From Hydrogenophaga sp. PAMC20947 (lineage in GTDB: Bacteria; Pseudomonadota; Gammaproteobacteria; Burkholderiales; Burkholderiaceae_C): a stretch of DNA of 64,000 bases. The position numbers were made by a program, and so were the translations under genes. This document shows, piece after piece, positions 1-8,773 of the stretch (within the stretch, counting starts at the first letter, position 1; each line of letters opens with the position of its first letter). The stretch covers positions 2,976,001 through 3,040,000 of the forward strand of contig NZ_CP039252.1 of assembly GCF_004795855.1 (NCBI RefSeq), written 5' to 3'. The notes under the pieces are model-generated. The model saw only the letters and a list, made by a program, of their open reading frames with translations. It did not search any database and was not told the origin of the DNA.

Positions 1-534
1 CTTGGCGTCCAGACTGCTAATCTGCTGACCGAAACGCTTGACCTCGCCGTAGTAGAACTGGTTCTCCCGGATCTTGCCTCCCACCGAGTCGACATCACCG
101 AAATTGGTCGAGACTTTGGCGCTAAGCAATTGCAGGTTCTGATCCATGTAGAAGCCGATCCTGACGATCGACTCCTCAAGCCTGCTCATTGCACGGTCCG
201 AATCGCGAAACGATCCCTCCCGACGAAAGTCGCGCAAGCTGTCAAACTCCAAGCGCAGTTGGCGGATAGGGCCATCCAACCGTGTGAGCTGGCGAAATGC
301 CCCGTAGCTCACCACGTAGTCGCCGATGAATTCGCGCAAGAGCGGGTTGAGGTAATACGTATCCTCATCGACGGGCATCAGCGCGCGCATGCGGATCAAC
401 GTCTCCACACCCTTGTCGCGCTTGCCGCCGGTGGACACAGGTCCGCGCATGGCAATGCCCACCAGAGCGCTGTGCTCCGACAGTGCCTTCAGCAGTTGCT
501 GGATGTGATTTGGCGTCTCACTCACGCTCATCAT
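1..534 (-). CDS. Kleisin-like subunit of a condensin-type defence complex (JetA/MksF-like), partial
   Basis: An open frame of 178 codons runs from paired ATG codons (534 and 531) to the left edge with no stop. I read the translation from the reverse strand: it begins MMSVSETPNHIQ, has a helical N-terminal part around residues 50-85 (YYLNPLLREFIGDYVVSYGA) and continues into charged helical sequence. The start overlaps the end of the KITE-like gene by 14-17 bp, which implies translational coupling. Position beside an SMC-like ATPase and a KITE-like protein is the main argument for a kleisin role; I see no diagnostic motif in this fragment. A JetD-type nuclease, if present, would lie further left. 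Confidence 0.55.
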   Translation of the reverse strand, partial: MMSVSETPNHIQQLLKALSEHSALVGIAMRGPVSTGGKRDKGVETLIRMRALMPVDEDTYYLNPLLREFIGDYVVSYGAFRQLTRLDGPIRQLRLEFDSLRDFRREGSFRDSDRAMSRLEESIVRIGFYMDQNLQLLSAKVSTNFGDVDSVGGKIRENQFYYGEVKRFGQQISSLDAK

Positions 535-1198
535 CCTGGCCCAAGTTTCGCAACAGGTCCGACTGCTCGATCGCTTTGTTCTGCCCTTCTTCGCCCACGC
601 CCAGCTCCTCCAATGGTGCTTCGGAGAGTTCGGGCACATTCTCAACCAGGTACTGCAACACCGCATGCAGATGGTCTATTTTTCCAGCGATTTGGTAAAT
701 CTCACTGGCCTCATTAGAGAGGACTAGGTACCCATCGGCTTTTAGCTTTTCTAGCATCCGACGCATGAGGTCGTGGTTGGACCAGCGCGAGTCGGCACCC
801 GGGATCCGAAGTTCACGCAACTGCGCCACCAAAGTCGAGTCCTCGTTGACTCTGAGCACAATCTCAGCAAGTTGGACATATTCTCCAGGCACGCCGCGAA
901 ACCCCTCCTTAGCCAGGCGCACCAGATTGAGCATCTGGGTGAGCAACCCATAGCTGTCTCGAAAGCGAATCAAGTCTGCACGCACTTTGGAGACGTCTTC
1001 ATTGCGGTGCACCTGCAGTGGCGCCACGTAGAAGGCCCCATCCTCGCCCAGCCGAGCCAGTCGCCGGTCAATTCCAGCAAGCCACGCGTCAACGCGCTCG
1101 GAGTCGCCTGCTGCGGTAAGGTCTTCGTATGCCTCAGGGAAGGCGAACTGGCAGATGAAATTGCCTGCCAGCAGTTCTTTGAGGGTGTCAGGTTTCAT
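518..1198 (-). CDS. KITE-like condensin accessory subunit (JetB/MksE-like)
   Basis: A 226-residue protein starting MKPDTLKELLAG. The start at 1198 lies 11 bp inside the end of the SMC-like gene, the spacing of a coupled operon; the frame is open further upstream, but only as a shadow of that gene. The protein is predicted helical, with a winged-helix-like stretch near residues 135-185 (LRELRIPGADSRW, then LKADGYLVLSNEASEIYQI) and a C-terminal helix of the kind seen in MksE/MukE subunits. Such proteins bind kleisin and SMC to load the complex on DNA. In Wadjet systems the complex recognises and helps cleave plasmid DNA. Assignment rests on size, fold impression and neighbours. Confidence 0.6.
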   Translation of the reverse strand: MKPDTLKELLAGNFICQFAFPEAYEDLTAAGDSERVDAWLAGIDRRLARLGEDGAFYVAPLQVHRNEDVSKVRADLIRFRDSYGLLTQMLNLVRLAKEGFRGVPGEYVQLAEIVLRVNEDSTLVAQLRELRIPGADSRWSNHDLMRRMLEKLKADGYLVLSNEASEIYQIAGKIDHLHAVLQYLVENVPELSEAPLEELGVGEEGQNKAIEQSDLLRNLGQDDERE

Positions 1199-4100
1199 GG
1201 TCTGCTCCTTCAAAACCCACCGTGGCACCAACACGACCATCGACTGAACCAGATTTACCACGGCGCGCCGCCGGGGCAAAAAGACCGATCGCGCCTCGGT
1301 CTCTAAAAAGGTAGCGGCGTTCGAAATGGCGAAACTCAGCTGGCGTGAGTTTTGGCGATGCCGTAACTGGATCGATTCGGTTCTCGCGCAGCGTGTCCAT
1401 AAGTCCCTTGAAGTTGCCAGCATCAAATTTGCCAACCTCATCTGAGATCCACGGAATGTAGAGATCGGCCTTGCCGCGCACCATATTGAGCATTCCCACG
1501 AGCAAACTGATCAAGATGATTGCATTGATACCGGTCGAGGAGATGTGCTCCAGATCGGCCTCGCGGCTGAAGTGTCGAGTTTCGCCGTTGACCGTGACGC
1601 TGCCCCGGAGTGCTACATGCGACGCTAGGTCTAGCTCCACGGTGGAGTCCGAGCGAAGGAGCGCCAAGAACTTGGTCAACGCGCCAGCCGTGTTGGCGTC
1701 GGGTAGCTGAGGAACATCACTCACTCGGATATTGGCCTCGTGATCGCGCGCCACCCGCTCAATCTCGTCAACCTCTTTGATGAGATCCAGGTCAGAAAAG
1801 TTTGAGACTATGGCAACCTTGAAGTCATCGATACGCTTGAAGTGGGCAACACTCAGTCCCTTTTGCAACTCCGCATTGAAGCGTTTGACCTCGGCTTCGA
1901 AGCGCGTGATGACGCCGCGGAACTGGCGAACCTGTTGCAATATGACCGACGCCTCGTTAATCACGTTGGGAAGTACCTGCCTTCCAAGCTCTTTGTGCAG
2001 AATGCAAAGCTCCTCTGCCACCCGGATCCGACTTACTCCGTCAGGCATGGAATCAAGGTGGCTCTGCACGAACTCGGAGACTGCGCTGGTGGTACCAGTT
2101 AGCGCATCGCGAATGGGTGAGGCCCGGCGGGTCACCAGATCGTAGCGCTGCTCCACCATCAACTGCGCACGGCCGAGATCTCCCTTGATATCTTCAACAC
2201 TCACATCGGGGTCAGCCTCGCGGGTCGTGATCTCTGGCAAGCCGTGCCCTTTCAACAGACCCGCCAAGTCTAGGATTTCCTGATCCATTCGCTTACCGAT
2301 TTTTTCCAGTCGCTCGACCTCGACGCTGAGCTCATTCTGTTTGGATTTGAAATCACGGTTGTGCTGGCCGAGTTCTTCCATGGCGCGCCTGCTTTCCTTT
2401 TCGGCCAGGCGATGTTGCTCGATCAGGCTGGCTAGAATCTGGTCGCCCCCCTCGCTCAACCATGCGCGCCACAGGTTCACTGTCGGCCGCCGAGACTCAG
2501 CAGATTCGATTTCTCTATAGAAATCTTCTGCCCGTTTGTTGAGCTCTTTCAGTCTTTGTGGGTCAACCCCTGCGCTCTTAAGTTCAAGGTCTAACTCCTC
2601 GCCTAGCCGAGCTGCAGAGTCTTCACCGCGTTTTTCAACGATAACGGCCTCCTCCTCGATTCCTGCGATCTCAACGGCAAGCGCACGCTCGTTCTCTTTC
2701 AGATCGGATTGCAACTCGGAACGCAACCGCTCTTTGGTTCCCTTGTGAGCGTTCTTTGCTGCGTTGATCTGATTCGTGAGCTCCTTGAACCTGTGATCAA
2801 GCTTGTCAAAGTGGGATTGTCCATCCACTTTCAACGCTTTGATCTCTAGCTCAGAGGCCAACTTAGCGCTCTCCATCACACTCTTTCGGGCACTCAGCCG
2901 CGATGTTGCCGCTGTGGACTCGGCCTCAGCAAGCAGACTGGCTTCTGCGGACTCTTTTTCGGACTTGGCGGCAGCAGCTTGCGCATCTTCCGCCGCGCGA
3001 AGCTTGTCCAACGCTGCGACCAAAGTTTTTTGCGCTTGGATGAGCGCATCCCGCATTTGCTGGTCGTCGGCCCATGCTGGCGCCTCAATGCCTTGGGTTC
3101 GCAATTGCCAACCGTAGACTGTTTCACTTTCCTCACCCGATAGCCGAACGGGATCAAGGTCGCTGCGCTGCAGCAGGGCAGGATCCAAGATTTTTGCCAA
3201 CGAAGACTTCCAGTCGTCGCCGGAGCTGGCGCGCAGGACACTAAGCAAGGTGCCATCAGCGGGGGAAATGCGTGCCTGTGCATCGCGCACCTGCATCTCG
3301 CATTCGATCACACGGGTTTGCGCCCTCGCCACGACACCTTCAGCGTCCAGAAATGCGCGCGTGGCAGTCTGGCTCTTCAGTGCTGCCTGACCGGCCACAC
3401 GCAAAGTTTCCGTCTGCTGGCCCTGCGAAACCTCAACAGCTGACCTCGCCAGTTCGAGCGCCTCTTGGGTCGCTGCGCTTGCTTGAGCGGAGTTGATCTG
3501 GGCCTTAAGAGTTGCCTTCGCCTCGATCACATTGTCGAGCTGGAAGCCAATTTCTCCGGATTGGCCATCCAACTCTTCATCGACTTCACGAACACGCTGC
3601 TGGTGCAGTTCGGTCAGCCGGGTGGAATCAGCAGACCAACGAATTCGCACCGCATCCTTGCCATCACGGAGCTTGGCTGCGGCCTTGGTCGCCATCTGAC
3701 TTGCGTTGTGGATCAAGTCCTTGTAGTTGGAAATGATCTTATCGGCTTTACCACTGTGACTCTCGATCTGAGCCTTCACCGTCGCCTGATCGTCCTGTAG
3801 CTGGGGGATCCGTTCCACAGCTGCGCTCCATGAATGCACTGCATCCAACGACAGGGATCCGCGTCGCGCCTCCTCGGCTGTGACGGAAGTCTTTGCAGCG
3901 AGCATCGCATTGGCCGCCACCGAAGCCGTGTCGTTCAACGTTTGGTACCGATCCTGTCCATCGGCCGCATGTTCAGACTGATCCGATATTGTTTTGGACA
4001 GAAACCTACTGTTTGCACCGAGCTGGTCTCGACGCAGCATAAGGGCTGGTGCGATTCGCAAGCGGGCAGTTCGCAGGTCAGTTTCCGACTGGGTATGCTC

Positions 4101-4919
4101 CTTGCAGGCTTCCCGCAGCAATTCAACATCCTTGGTCATTGAGAAGGCAAGCTCTAGCGCATGGCGGTCCCGCAGCCACCGCTGAATCTGCTCTTTGCTT
4201 TGTCGTAGGGTTACCCGCTGGCGACTAGGAGCATCCCCGTTCGAGCTCAAACGCTCCTGCACGATGGTGATGGCCAGCCTTACAAAATCCTTGAAATCAA
4301 CGCGCTCCTTTGCCACTGCCGCGATCAAGCGATCGAGATTGGTCAATCGCGATCCGAAGCCGTAGACCGTACTGAGCACTCGCAGCTTCTTGGCATCTTG
4401 TGTGCGGGCTTCCATGCCTAAGATCACCGCCCTGTAATCGGCGATGTCGAGCAGCTGCGAGACTTGAACCCCCATAGCCTCATAGGCTTGGGCCGTCTGA
4501 CGGTCATCGCAAAAAGTTAATTCGCCTTCGTCGTTGGTGCGGAGGAAGGCCTCCTCACGAAATCCGCCATTGATCAATCGAAACACGGGTCGATGGTCGT
4601 TGTCCGTGCGGCGCAAAACGGCGCATCGCACGTCATGTGTTTCGTCGCTTCCGCGCTGGTATTCGAAAACTATCGCGCTCTGCGCCATTGGTAAAACAAA
4701 CTTCAGCATCGGCTCGCGCCCACCCACCGTCTCGGTGATTTGGCTTGGGAGGGTGCCGAAGAACAACGGGAACAGCTCTAGCGTCGTGGTCTTACCCACT
4801 GCGTTATCCCCGGTGATGGCCGCACCTCCTCGTGGGTCAATCTCATTGATGCTTGCAGAACTTGCGCTCCCGCTCGTGCGAGTGTTGACCAGCAACATGC
4901 GCCTCAGTCGTGATGTCAC
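1188..4919 (-). CDS. SMC-like ATPase of a Wadjet/MksB-type system
   Basis: This 1243-residue protein has a Walker A motif GDNAVGKT at residues 37-44. Long alternating charged helices typical of coiled coil fill the middle. Near the C-terminus are a signature-like SSTGINAI segment and a Walker B-like ISDEVGKFD. This is the SMC/MukB/MksB layout (head, coil, hinge, coil, head); length and P-loop also fit the DUF3584 ATP-binding family. The start is GTG at 4919, supported by AGGAGG at 4926-4931 with a 6-base spacer. It is first in its operon, followed by the KITE-like and kleisin-like genes with overlapping ends. In described Wadjet operons jetC usually comes after jetA and jetB, so the order here is reversed. 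Likely role: plasmid or foreign DNA restriction. Confidence 0.75.
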   Translation of the reverse strand: MTSRLRRMLLVNTRTSGSASSASINEIDPRGGAAITGDNAVGKTTTLELFPLFFGTLPSQITETVGGREPMLKFVLPMAQSAIVFEYQRGSDETHDVRCAVLRRTDNDHRPVFRLINGGFREEAFLRTNDEGELTFCDDRQTAQAYEAMGVQVSQLLDIADYRAVILGMEARTQDAKKLRVLSTVYGFGSRLTNLDRLIAAVAKERVDFKDFVRLAITIVQERLSSNGDAPSRQRVTLRQSKEQIQRWLRDRHALELAFSMTKDVELLREACKEHTQSETDLRTARLRIAPALMLRRDQLGANSRFLSKTISDQSEHAADGQDRYQTLNDTASVAANAMLAAKTSVTAEEARRGSLSLDAVHSWSAAVERIPQLQDDQATVKAQIESHSGKADKIISNYKDLIHNASQMATKAAAKLRDGKDAVRIRWSADSTRLTELHQQRVREVDEELDGQSGEIGFQLDNVIEAKATLKAQINSAQASAATQEALELARSAVEVSQGQQTETLRVAGQAALKSQTATRAFLDAEGVVARAQTRVIECEMQVRDAQARISPADGTLLSVLRASSGDDWKSSLAKILDPALLQRSDLDPVRLSGEESETVYGWQLRTQGIEAPAWADDQQMRDALIQAQKTLVAALDKLRAAEDAQAAAAKSEKESAEASLLAEAESTAATSRLSARKSVMESAKLASELEIKALKVDGQSHFDKLDHRFKELTNQINAAKNAHKGTKERLRSELQSDLKENERALAVEIAGIEEEAVIVEKRGEDSAARLGEELDLELKSAGVDPQRLKELNKRAEDFYREIESAESRRPTVNLWRAWLSEGGDQILASLIEQHRLAEKESRRAMEELGQHNRDFKSKQNELSVEVERLEKIGKRMDQEILDLAGLLKGHGLPEITTREADPDVSVEDIKGDLGRAQLMVEQRYDLVTRRASPIRDALTGTTSAVSEFVQSHLDSMPDGVSRIRVAEELCILHKELGRQVLPNVINEASVILQQVRQFRGVITRFEAEVKRFNAELQKGLSVAHFKRIDDFKVAIVSNFSDLDLIKEVDEIERVARDHEANIRVSDVPQLPDANTAGALTKFLALLRSDSTVELDLASHVALRGSVTVNGETRHFSREADLEHISSTGINAIILISLLVGMLNMVRGKADLYIPWISDEVGKFDAGNFKGLMDTLRENRIDPVTASPKLTPAEFRHFERRYLFRDRGAIGLFAPAARRGKSGSVDGRVGATVGFEGADHET

Positions 4920-5057
4920 GTCGAGCCTCCTTTCATTTATCTAGGAATGTTAGCTGTAGGCTTGGTCTTTCCCTGGTTTCATCCAAAATGAAAATAGATC
5001 GCATTTCTGGAAGGGACCGTGTAGGCAGTTCAATCGAGCAACTATTGGAGCCATGGC

Positions 5058-5762
5058 ATGCACCAACGAGAACGTGAACAACTGCATATTCGGGCTGAGC
5101 CTTCAGAGCTGCCCTCGCGAAAAATTTTGAGCACCTCGCTTTCCATCCTTTGCGTGCGCCATGGCCAGAGCACTGCCAACGCCGGAGCCAGCACCACAGA
5201 CCCCGGTAAGATTCCCCTGAGTGAAACGGGCCACTCACAAGCCCGCCGATGGGCCGAATCACTGGAGCAACCGCCAAGCCTGATTGTGGTTTCGCCCTTC
5301 CTTCGCACCCGTCAAACCGCTGCACCCCTCCAAGATCGATTTCCGAACGTGCCCATGGAGATCTGGCCTATTCACGAATTCACCTATCTGTCGCCCATCA
5401 AAAGCGCGGGCACCACGGCTGCGCAGCGTCGCCCGCGCGTTGAGTCCTACTGGGCTGCTGGAGACGTCAACTTTGAGGATGGGGATGGCTCAGAGAGTTT
5501 TGCGATGTTCATGACTCGGGTCAACGCCGCCAAGCACAAGTTGGAGGCGCTACAGCCGGTCGAGGCTCAGGCTGTTGTGTGTGTGGGACACGGCCAGTTT
5601 TGGCAAGCCCTGCGAGCGGTGATGCAAGGCTCAATCGTTGATATCAATGCTGAGGCAATGGGCCACTTCAAACACTTGGAAGAGAACGAGGCAATAGCCA
5701 ATGCAAGCGGCTTCACCGCTTGGTGGACCGGGGACACCTGGTGCAACATTAAGCCTGTTTGA
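5058..5762 (+). CDS. Histidine phosphatase (phosphoglycerate mutase-like) family protein
   Basis: A 234-residue protein with the RHG signature at residues 34-36 (CVRHGQSTAN), a downstream RTRQTA segment and a second catalytic histidine in VVCVGHGQ. This is the two-histidine fold that forms a phosphohistidine intermediate. Substrate cannot be told; the family includes sugar phosphatases, SixA-type and nucleotide phosphatases. GGAG at 5047-5050 supports the start. It is transcribed divergently from the SMC-like operon with 138 bp between, so the two may share control. Nothing shows that it takes part in the condensin system; it may be separate cargo. Confidence 0.8.
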   Translation: MHQREREQLHIRAEPSELPSRKILSTSLSILCVRHGQSTANAGASTTDPGKIPLSETGHSQARRWAESLEQPPSLIVVSPFLRTRQTAAPLQDRFPNVPMEIWPIHEFTYLSPIKSAGTTAAQRRPRVESYWAAGDVNFEDGDGSESFAMFMTRVNAAKHKLEALQPVEAQAVVCVGHGQFWQALRAVMQGSIVDINAEAMGHFKHLEENEAIANASGFTAWWTGDTWCNIKPV

Positions 5763-5977
5763 TAACTGCGCCCTGAAAAATACTCTTTTGAGCCACGGTC
5801 CAAGTACATCCTGCGACTCAAGCGCAGCTCAGAACCTGGGGTATTTGGTCCGCCAGAGAAAGCGACTTCAGGCAGCGGCAAGTAAAAAGGGCCGTAGTTG
5901 TTTGTGGCCTACGAAAGCATTTTTCACTCCCCAACTAAACAGCACGGCTAGCAGCCCTGCCGAAAAATCAGGTCAGT

Positions 5978-6277
5978 TCAGTTTTGAGCCGCGAGGCGCT
6001 CTTCCACTAGCGCGATGATGTCGCTCGCAGGGATCCCGAGACCTCCGGCGATCCTAAGAATCAGAGCCAACGACGGCTGACGCTCCCCCCGCTCCAGCTT
6101 GCCGAAATACGAACGGTCAACGTTCGCCAGCAAGGCGAACTGATCCTGAGCTATGGCTTGCTTCACCCGCTCCGCACGAATGACCTCTCCGAAAACAGCA
6201 GCAGCCATCGGATCGAACGAGGTCGCTCGGCGCGTGGGCGACTGAGGTTTGGTGGCGGGCGGCGGAAGTTTTGGCAC
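5978..6277 (-). CDS. XRE-family transcriptional regulator
   Basis: A 99-residue protein with a Cro/CI-type helix-turn-helix at about residues 42-82 (QDQFALLANVDRSYFGKLER, then GERQPSLALILRIAGGLGI). The listed start is GTG at 6277; an ATG at 6208 (MAAAVFGEV) would give a 76-residue protein that still holds the whole domain. It is divergent from the next gene, and a perfect 12-bp palindrome lies in the shared intergenic DNA, so it probably represses itself and its neighbour. Small XRE proteins of this type are common on mobile elements. Confidence 0.8.
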   Translation of the reverse strand: MPKLPPPATKPQSPTRRATSFDPMAAAVFGEVIRAERVKQAIAQDQFALLANVDRSYFGKLERGERQPSLALILRIAGGLGIPASDIIALVEERLAAQN

Positions 6278-6314
6278 GGGCCGAGGATGCCAACTGTGCT
6301 ATGTTATTGGCCAC

Positions 6315-6326
6315 GGCATATATGCC
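6315..6326. promoter_or_regulatory. Candidate operator palindrome between divergent genes
   Basis: GGCATATATGCC is a perfect 12-bp palindrome lying 38 bp upstream of the XRE gene start and 30 bp before the ATG at 6356. Its position suits an operator for the XRE protein acting on both promoters. This is inference from symmetry and position only. Confidence 0.45.
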
Positions 6327-6355
6327 TCTTTAAAACAATTACCAATCACGCTGCC

Positions 6356-6838
6356 ATGCCGGATCAGGACCCTTCACGAGGCCCCCACGCCCCCACCGCT
6401 CATCGGCAGGCAGACCCTATTCGCGATTCCAAGCGAGTCTCGCCGACGCTCGAAGCGCTTGTCGCGCAGGTGCTGACACAACCGCCCGCCGCCGCCCTCC
6501 CCTGCAACCTCACAGATGAGTGGCTGGACTTGATCTCTCGCGATCTCGAAGTCGCGCTGGGTAAGGATGTACCTCAGGATAGCGATGCCAAATTGCTGGC
6601 GCCACCGCTTGCGCTCGTCATCCACATCCTTGAAGGACAACACAACAAAGCTGGGGATGCCTGGTCTTTCGAAGAACTGTTCGACCGGTTGCAAGACTAT
6701 CGATTGGAACTTGCCCTGGAGCTATTGAATCGCCGTACCGGTGTGCGCGCTACACCAGCGACGATGGCAACCATATTCCTCAAGCAGCGCGAAATTTTCT
6801 TCGAGGTCGCCACTCGCCCAAAAGACACCGACAAATGA
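6356..6838 (+). CDS. Hypothetical protein beside the XRE regulator
   Basis: A 160-residue protein starting MPDQDPSRG. The frame is open further left to 6158, but that part overlaps the XRE gene, so I chose the ATG at 6356 just after the palindrome. The N-terminal 30 residues are polar and proline-rich; the rest looks helical (LTDEWLDLISRDLEVALG, LALVIHILEGQ). There is no signal peptide or membrane segment. I do not recognise the family. It ends about 150 bp before the TnsD-like gene and could be cargo or a regulatory partner. Confidence 0.55.
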   Translation: MPDQDPSRGPHAPTAHRQADPIRDSKRVSPTLEALVAQVLTQPPAAALPCNLTDEWLDLISRDLEVALGKDVPQDSDAKLLAPPLALVIHILEGQHNKAGDAWSFEELFDRLQDYRLELALELLNRRTGVRATPATMATIFLKQREIFFEVATRPKDTDK

Positions 6839-6992
6839 GTTCGGTGGACGGGTGATTCAAAGCTCAATCGTTGAAATCAATACCGCATCACAGGCGCATC
6901 AAAGTGCATGAGATTTTTGGTCACTCAGCGAACGCATCTTCAAGCAACGACCAGTTGATAGAGGCCAGGTGAATCATGCGGGAGGAAGTTGC

Positions 6993-8729
6993 ATGATGAG
7001 TTCACGTAGCGTCGGCGCCTCAAAACCCATTCCTCAATGGCTCCCGGACGAGACGATTTTCAGCTTGATCAGCCGATACCATTTTCTCTCTGGAAACCGG
7101 CTCGCTTCCACGACCAACCTCTCACTGTTCGGCAACAAAAAGTCGGGATGGCAACACGACTTTCCGAGCCACCTCTCTGAGCTTTGCAGGCGCACCCAAG
7201 GCGTCCTGGGATCAGGCATCGATCTCTGTCTAGACCGAACGATCATTCCCTTTTACTTGCCACTGCAGGAGCATGCCTCCAGGAAGTCAGCACTGGCATC
7301 ACTGATGGATCAACCGGAGGGAATGTTGAAATACCGTCTCGGCATCGTGACCAGTCGATTTCGGGCAAATCACCCGTTGAAAGCTTGCGTGGCCTGCATG
7401 GCAGGCGATCTCGCAAATTTCGGCACGCCGTATTGGCACCGTACGCACCAATTTCCAGGCGTTTGGGTGTGCCCCCAACACGGCAACCTATTGAGACAGG
7501 CCACAGTCAAATCCACCGGTGTAGAACGCTTCGGATGGGTGTTGCCGCGAAACGAGCAATTGTGTGGGCCCGTCGCTACTGAGCTTGGCGATGCCTCGGC
7601 GCGGTCGCTGAGCCGCCTGGCGGCTATGGTGGAGGGCTGGACCTCATTGCCTGTAGGAACACACCTCTCGCCCGAAACACTGAGCAGAACCTATAAGTCT
7701 GCGCTCCCGGAGACAATTGCGCACGAGACACCTGGAAGGCGCTTCGAGTGGGCCGAGGCCTACCGAATGACCTTGAGCCCATTGCGCGCAATACCCGAAC
7801 TGGCTGGTTTGCCTGAAACGCAACGCCAAGCCTCGCTACAACTTGATCGCTGGCTTTTTGGTCCAAGGGGAAACACGCACCCGTTACGGCACCTGTCGCT
7901 GATCCTGTGGTTGTTTCCGGACTGGCAGACCTTCTGGCAAACGTATTTGGGTAGCGCATCGTCTCCGGCCCAGATCGAACACGCCGCCTCAATGTCGAGT
8001 CGAAGTGTCGATCCGCGTCAAGCAAGGCTTTTGCACTTGCTGACCAGGGGGAACTCCGCCACCGCAGCCGCCGCAGAACTGGGTATTGACGTAGGCACGG
8101 CCATCGCCTGGGCGGCCAAACACGGGATTTCGACGGCGCGTCGAGCCAAGGTTCTCAAGCCCGAGGTGCTATCCAACTTGCTTCTTGACCTCCAAGGTGG
8201 CATCGACAAAACAGTGGCTGCCCAACGCAACGGCGTTTCCTTTCAGGTCGTCACGCGATTGCTGCGATCCGAGGTAGGGCTACAGAAAGCCTGGCATGCC
8301 AAACGTTTCAGCGAGGATCAAGCCCGAGCTCGCTCAGCCTGGCTTGAATTGGCCACCAGTGCACCGGGCATCGGGGTTACAGCTCTGCGCGCTCGACAGC
8401 CCTGGGCCTATGCCTGGCTGTATCGCAATGACCGCGATTGGCTCAGTGACCAAGCACGCCACTTTCGGCTTCCACGCACCTCTGGAGCAGCTGGGCGCAT
8501 TGATTGGGCTGCTCGTGACGGCACGCTCGCGGACGAGGTCCTCCGCGTCGCGTCCGAGATTTCGGCCGCCACCCGTAGCAACCATGTCGCCCTTTGGCAG
8601 CTCTACCAAGTGATCCCGGAGTTGAAGGCCAAGCTTGGTGCGCTTGCCCGATTGCCGTTGACCCAAGCAGCCATTGAAGGTGTGACCCGCTCTCGCCGTC
8701 GTCAGACGACCTTATCTCGTTTGATCTGA
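6993..8729 (+). CDS. tnsD: TnsD-like (TniQ family) target-site selector
   Basis: From the ATG at 6993 (GGAGGA at 6981-6986, 6-base spacer) the protein has 578 residues; a GTG at 6969 would add 8. It opens with the TniQ-type phrase LPDETIFSLISRYH (residues 17-30) and has a zinc motif C132-x2-C135 ... C160-x2-H163. The C-terminal half contains helix-turn-helix-like stretches (ATAAAAELGIDVGTAIAWAA near residue 350). Tn7 TnsD (about 508 residues) binds the 3' end of glmS and recruits TnsC. Its length and a glmS-linked element suggest the same role here. It is convergent with tnsC instead of following it. Confidence 0.85.
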   Translation: MMSSRSVGASKPIPQWLPDETIFSLISRYHFLSGNRLASTTNLSLFGNKKSGWQHDFPSHLSELCRRTQGVLGSGIDLCLDRTIIPFYLPLQEHASRKSALASLMDQPEGMLKYRLGIVTSRFRANHPLKACVACMAGDLANFGTPYWHRTHQFPGVWVCPQHGNLLRQATVKSTGVERFGWVLPRNEQLCGPVATELGDASARSLSRLAAMVEGWTSLPVGTHLSPETLSRTYKSALPETIAHETPGRRFEWAEAYRMTLSPLRAIPELAGLPETQRQASLQLDRWLFGPRGNTHPLRHLSLILWLFPDWQTFWQTYLGSASSPAQIEHAASMSSRSVDPRQARLLHLLTRGNSATAAAAELGIDVGTAIAWAAKHGISTARRAKVLKPEVLSNLLLDLQGGIDKTVAAQRNGVSFQVVTRLLRSEVGLQKAWHAKRFSEDQARARSAWLELATSAPGIGVTALRARQPWAYAWLYRNDRDWLSDQARHFRLPRTSGAAGRIDWAARDGTLADEVLRVASEISAATRSNHVALWQLYQVIPELKAKLGALARLPLTQAAIEGVTRSRRRQTTLSRLI

Positions 8730-8734
8730 TTACA

Positions 8735-8773
8735 TTGCCACGTTTTTATGTATTTATGCATAATACTATGCAT
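8735..8773 (+). promoter_or_regulatory. Promoter with overlapping palindromic operator
   Basis: TTGCCA (8735-8740), 18 bp, then CATAAT (8759-8764) resembles a sigma-70 promoter. Overlapping the -10 box and reaching the ATG at 8772 is a perfect inverted repeat, ATGCATA-ATAC-TATGCAT (8756-8773). The arrangement would let a dimeric repressor, most simply the HTH protein encoded next, block its own promoter. Inferred transcription would start very close to the start codon. Confidence 0.5.

Noticed and set aside
130..717. 195-residue plus-strand frame over the left edge
   Set aside because: It lies opposite the kleisin-like and KITE-like genes, whose frames overlap cleanly and have coherent sequence; the plus-strand product looks like a shadow.
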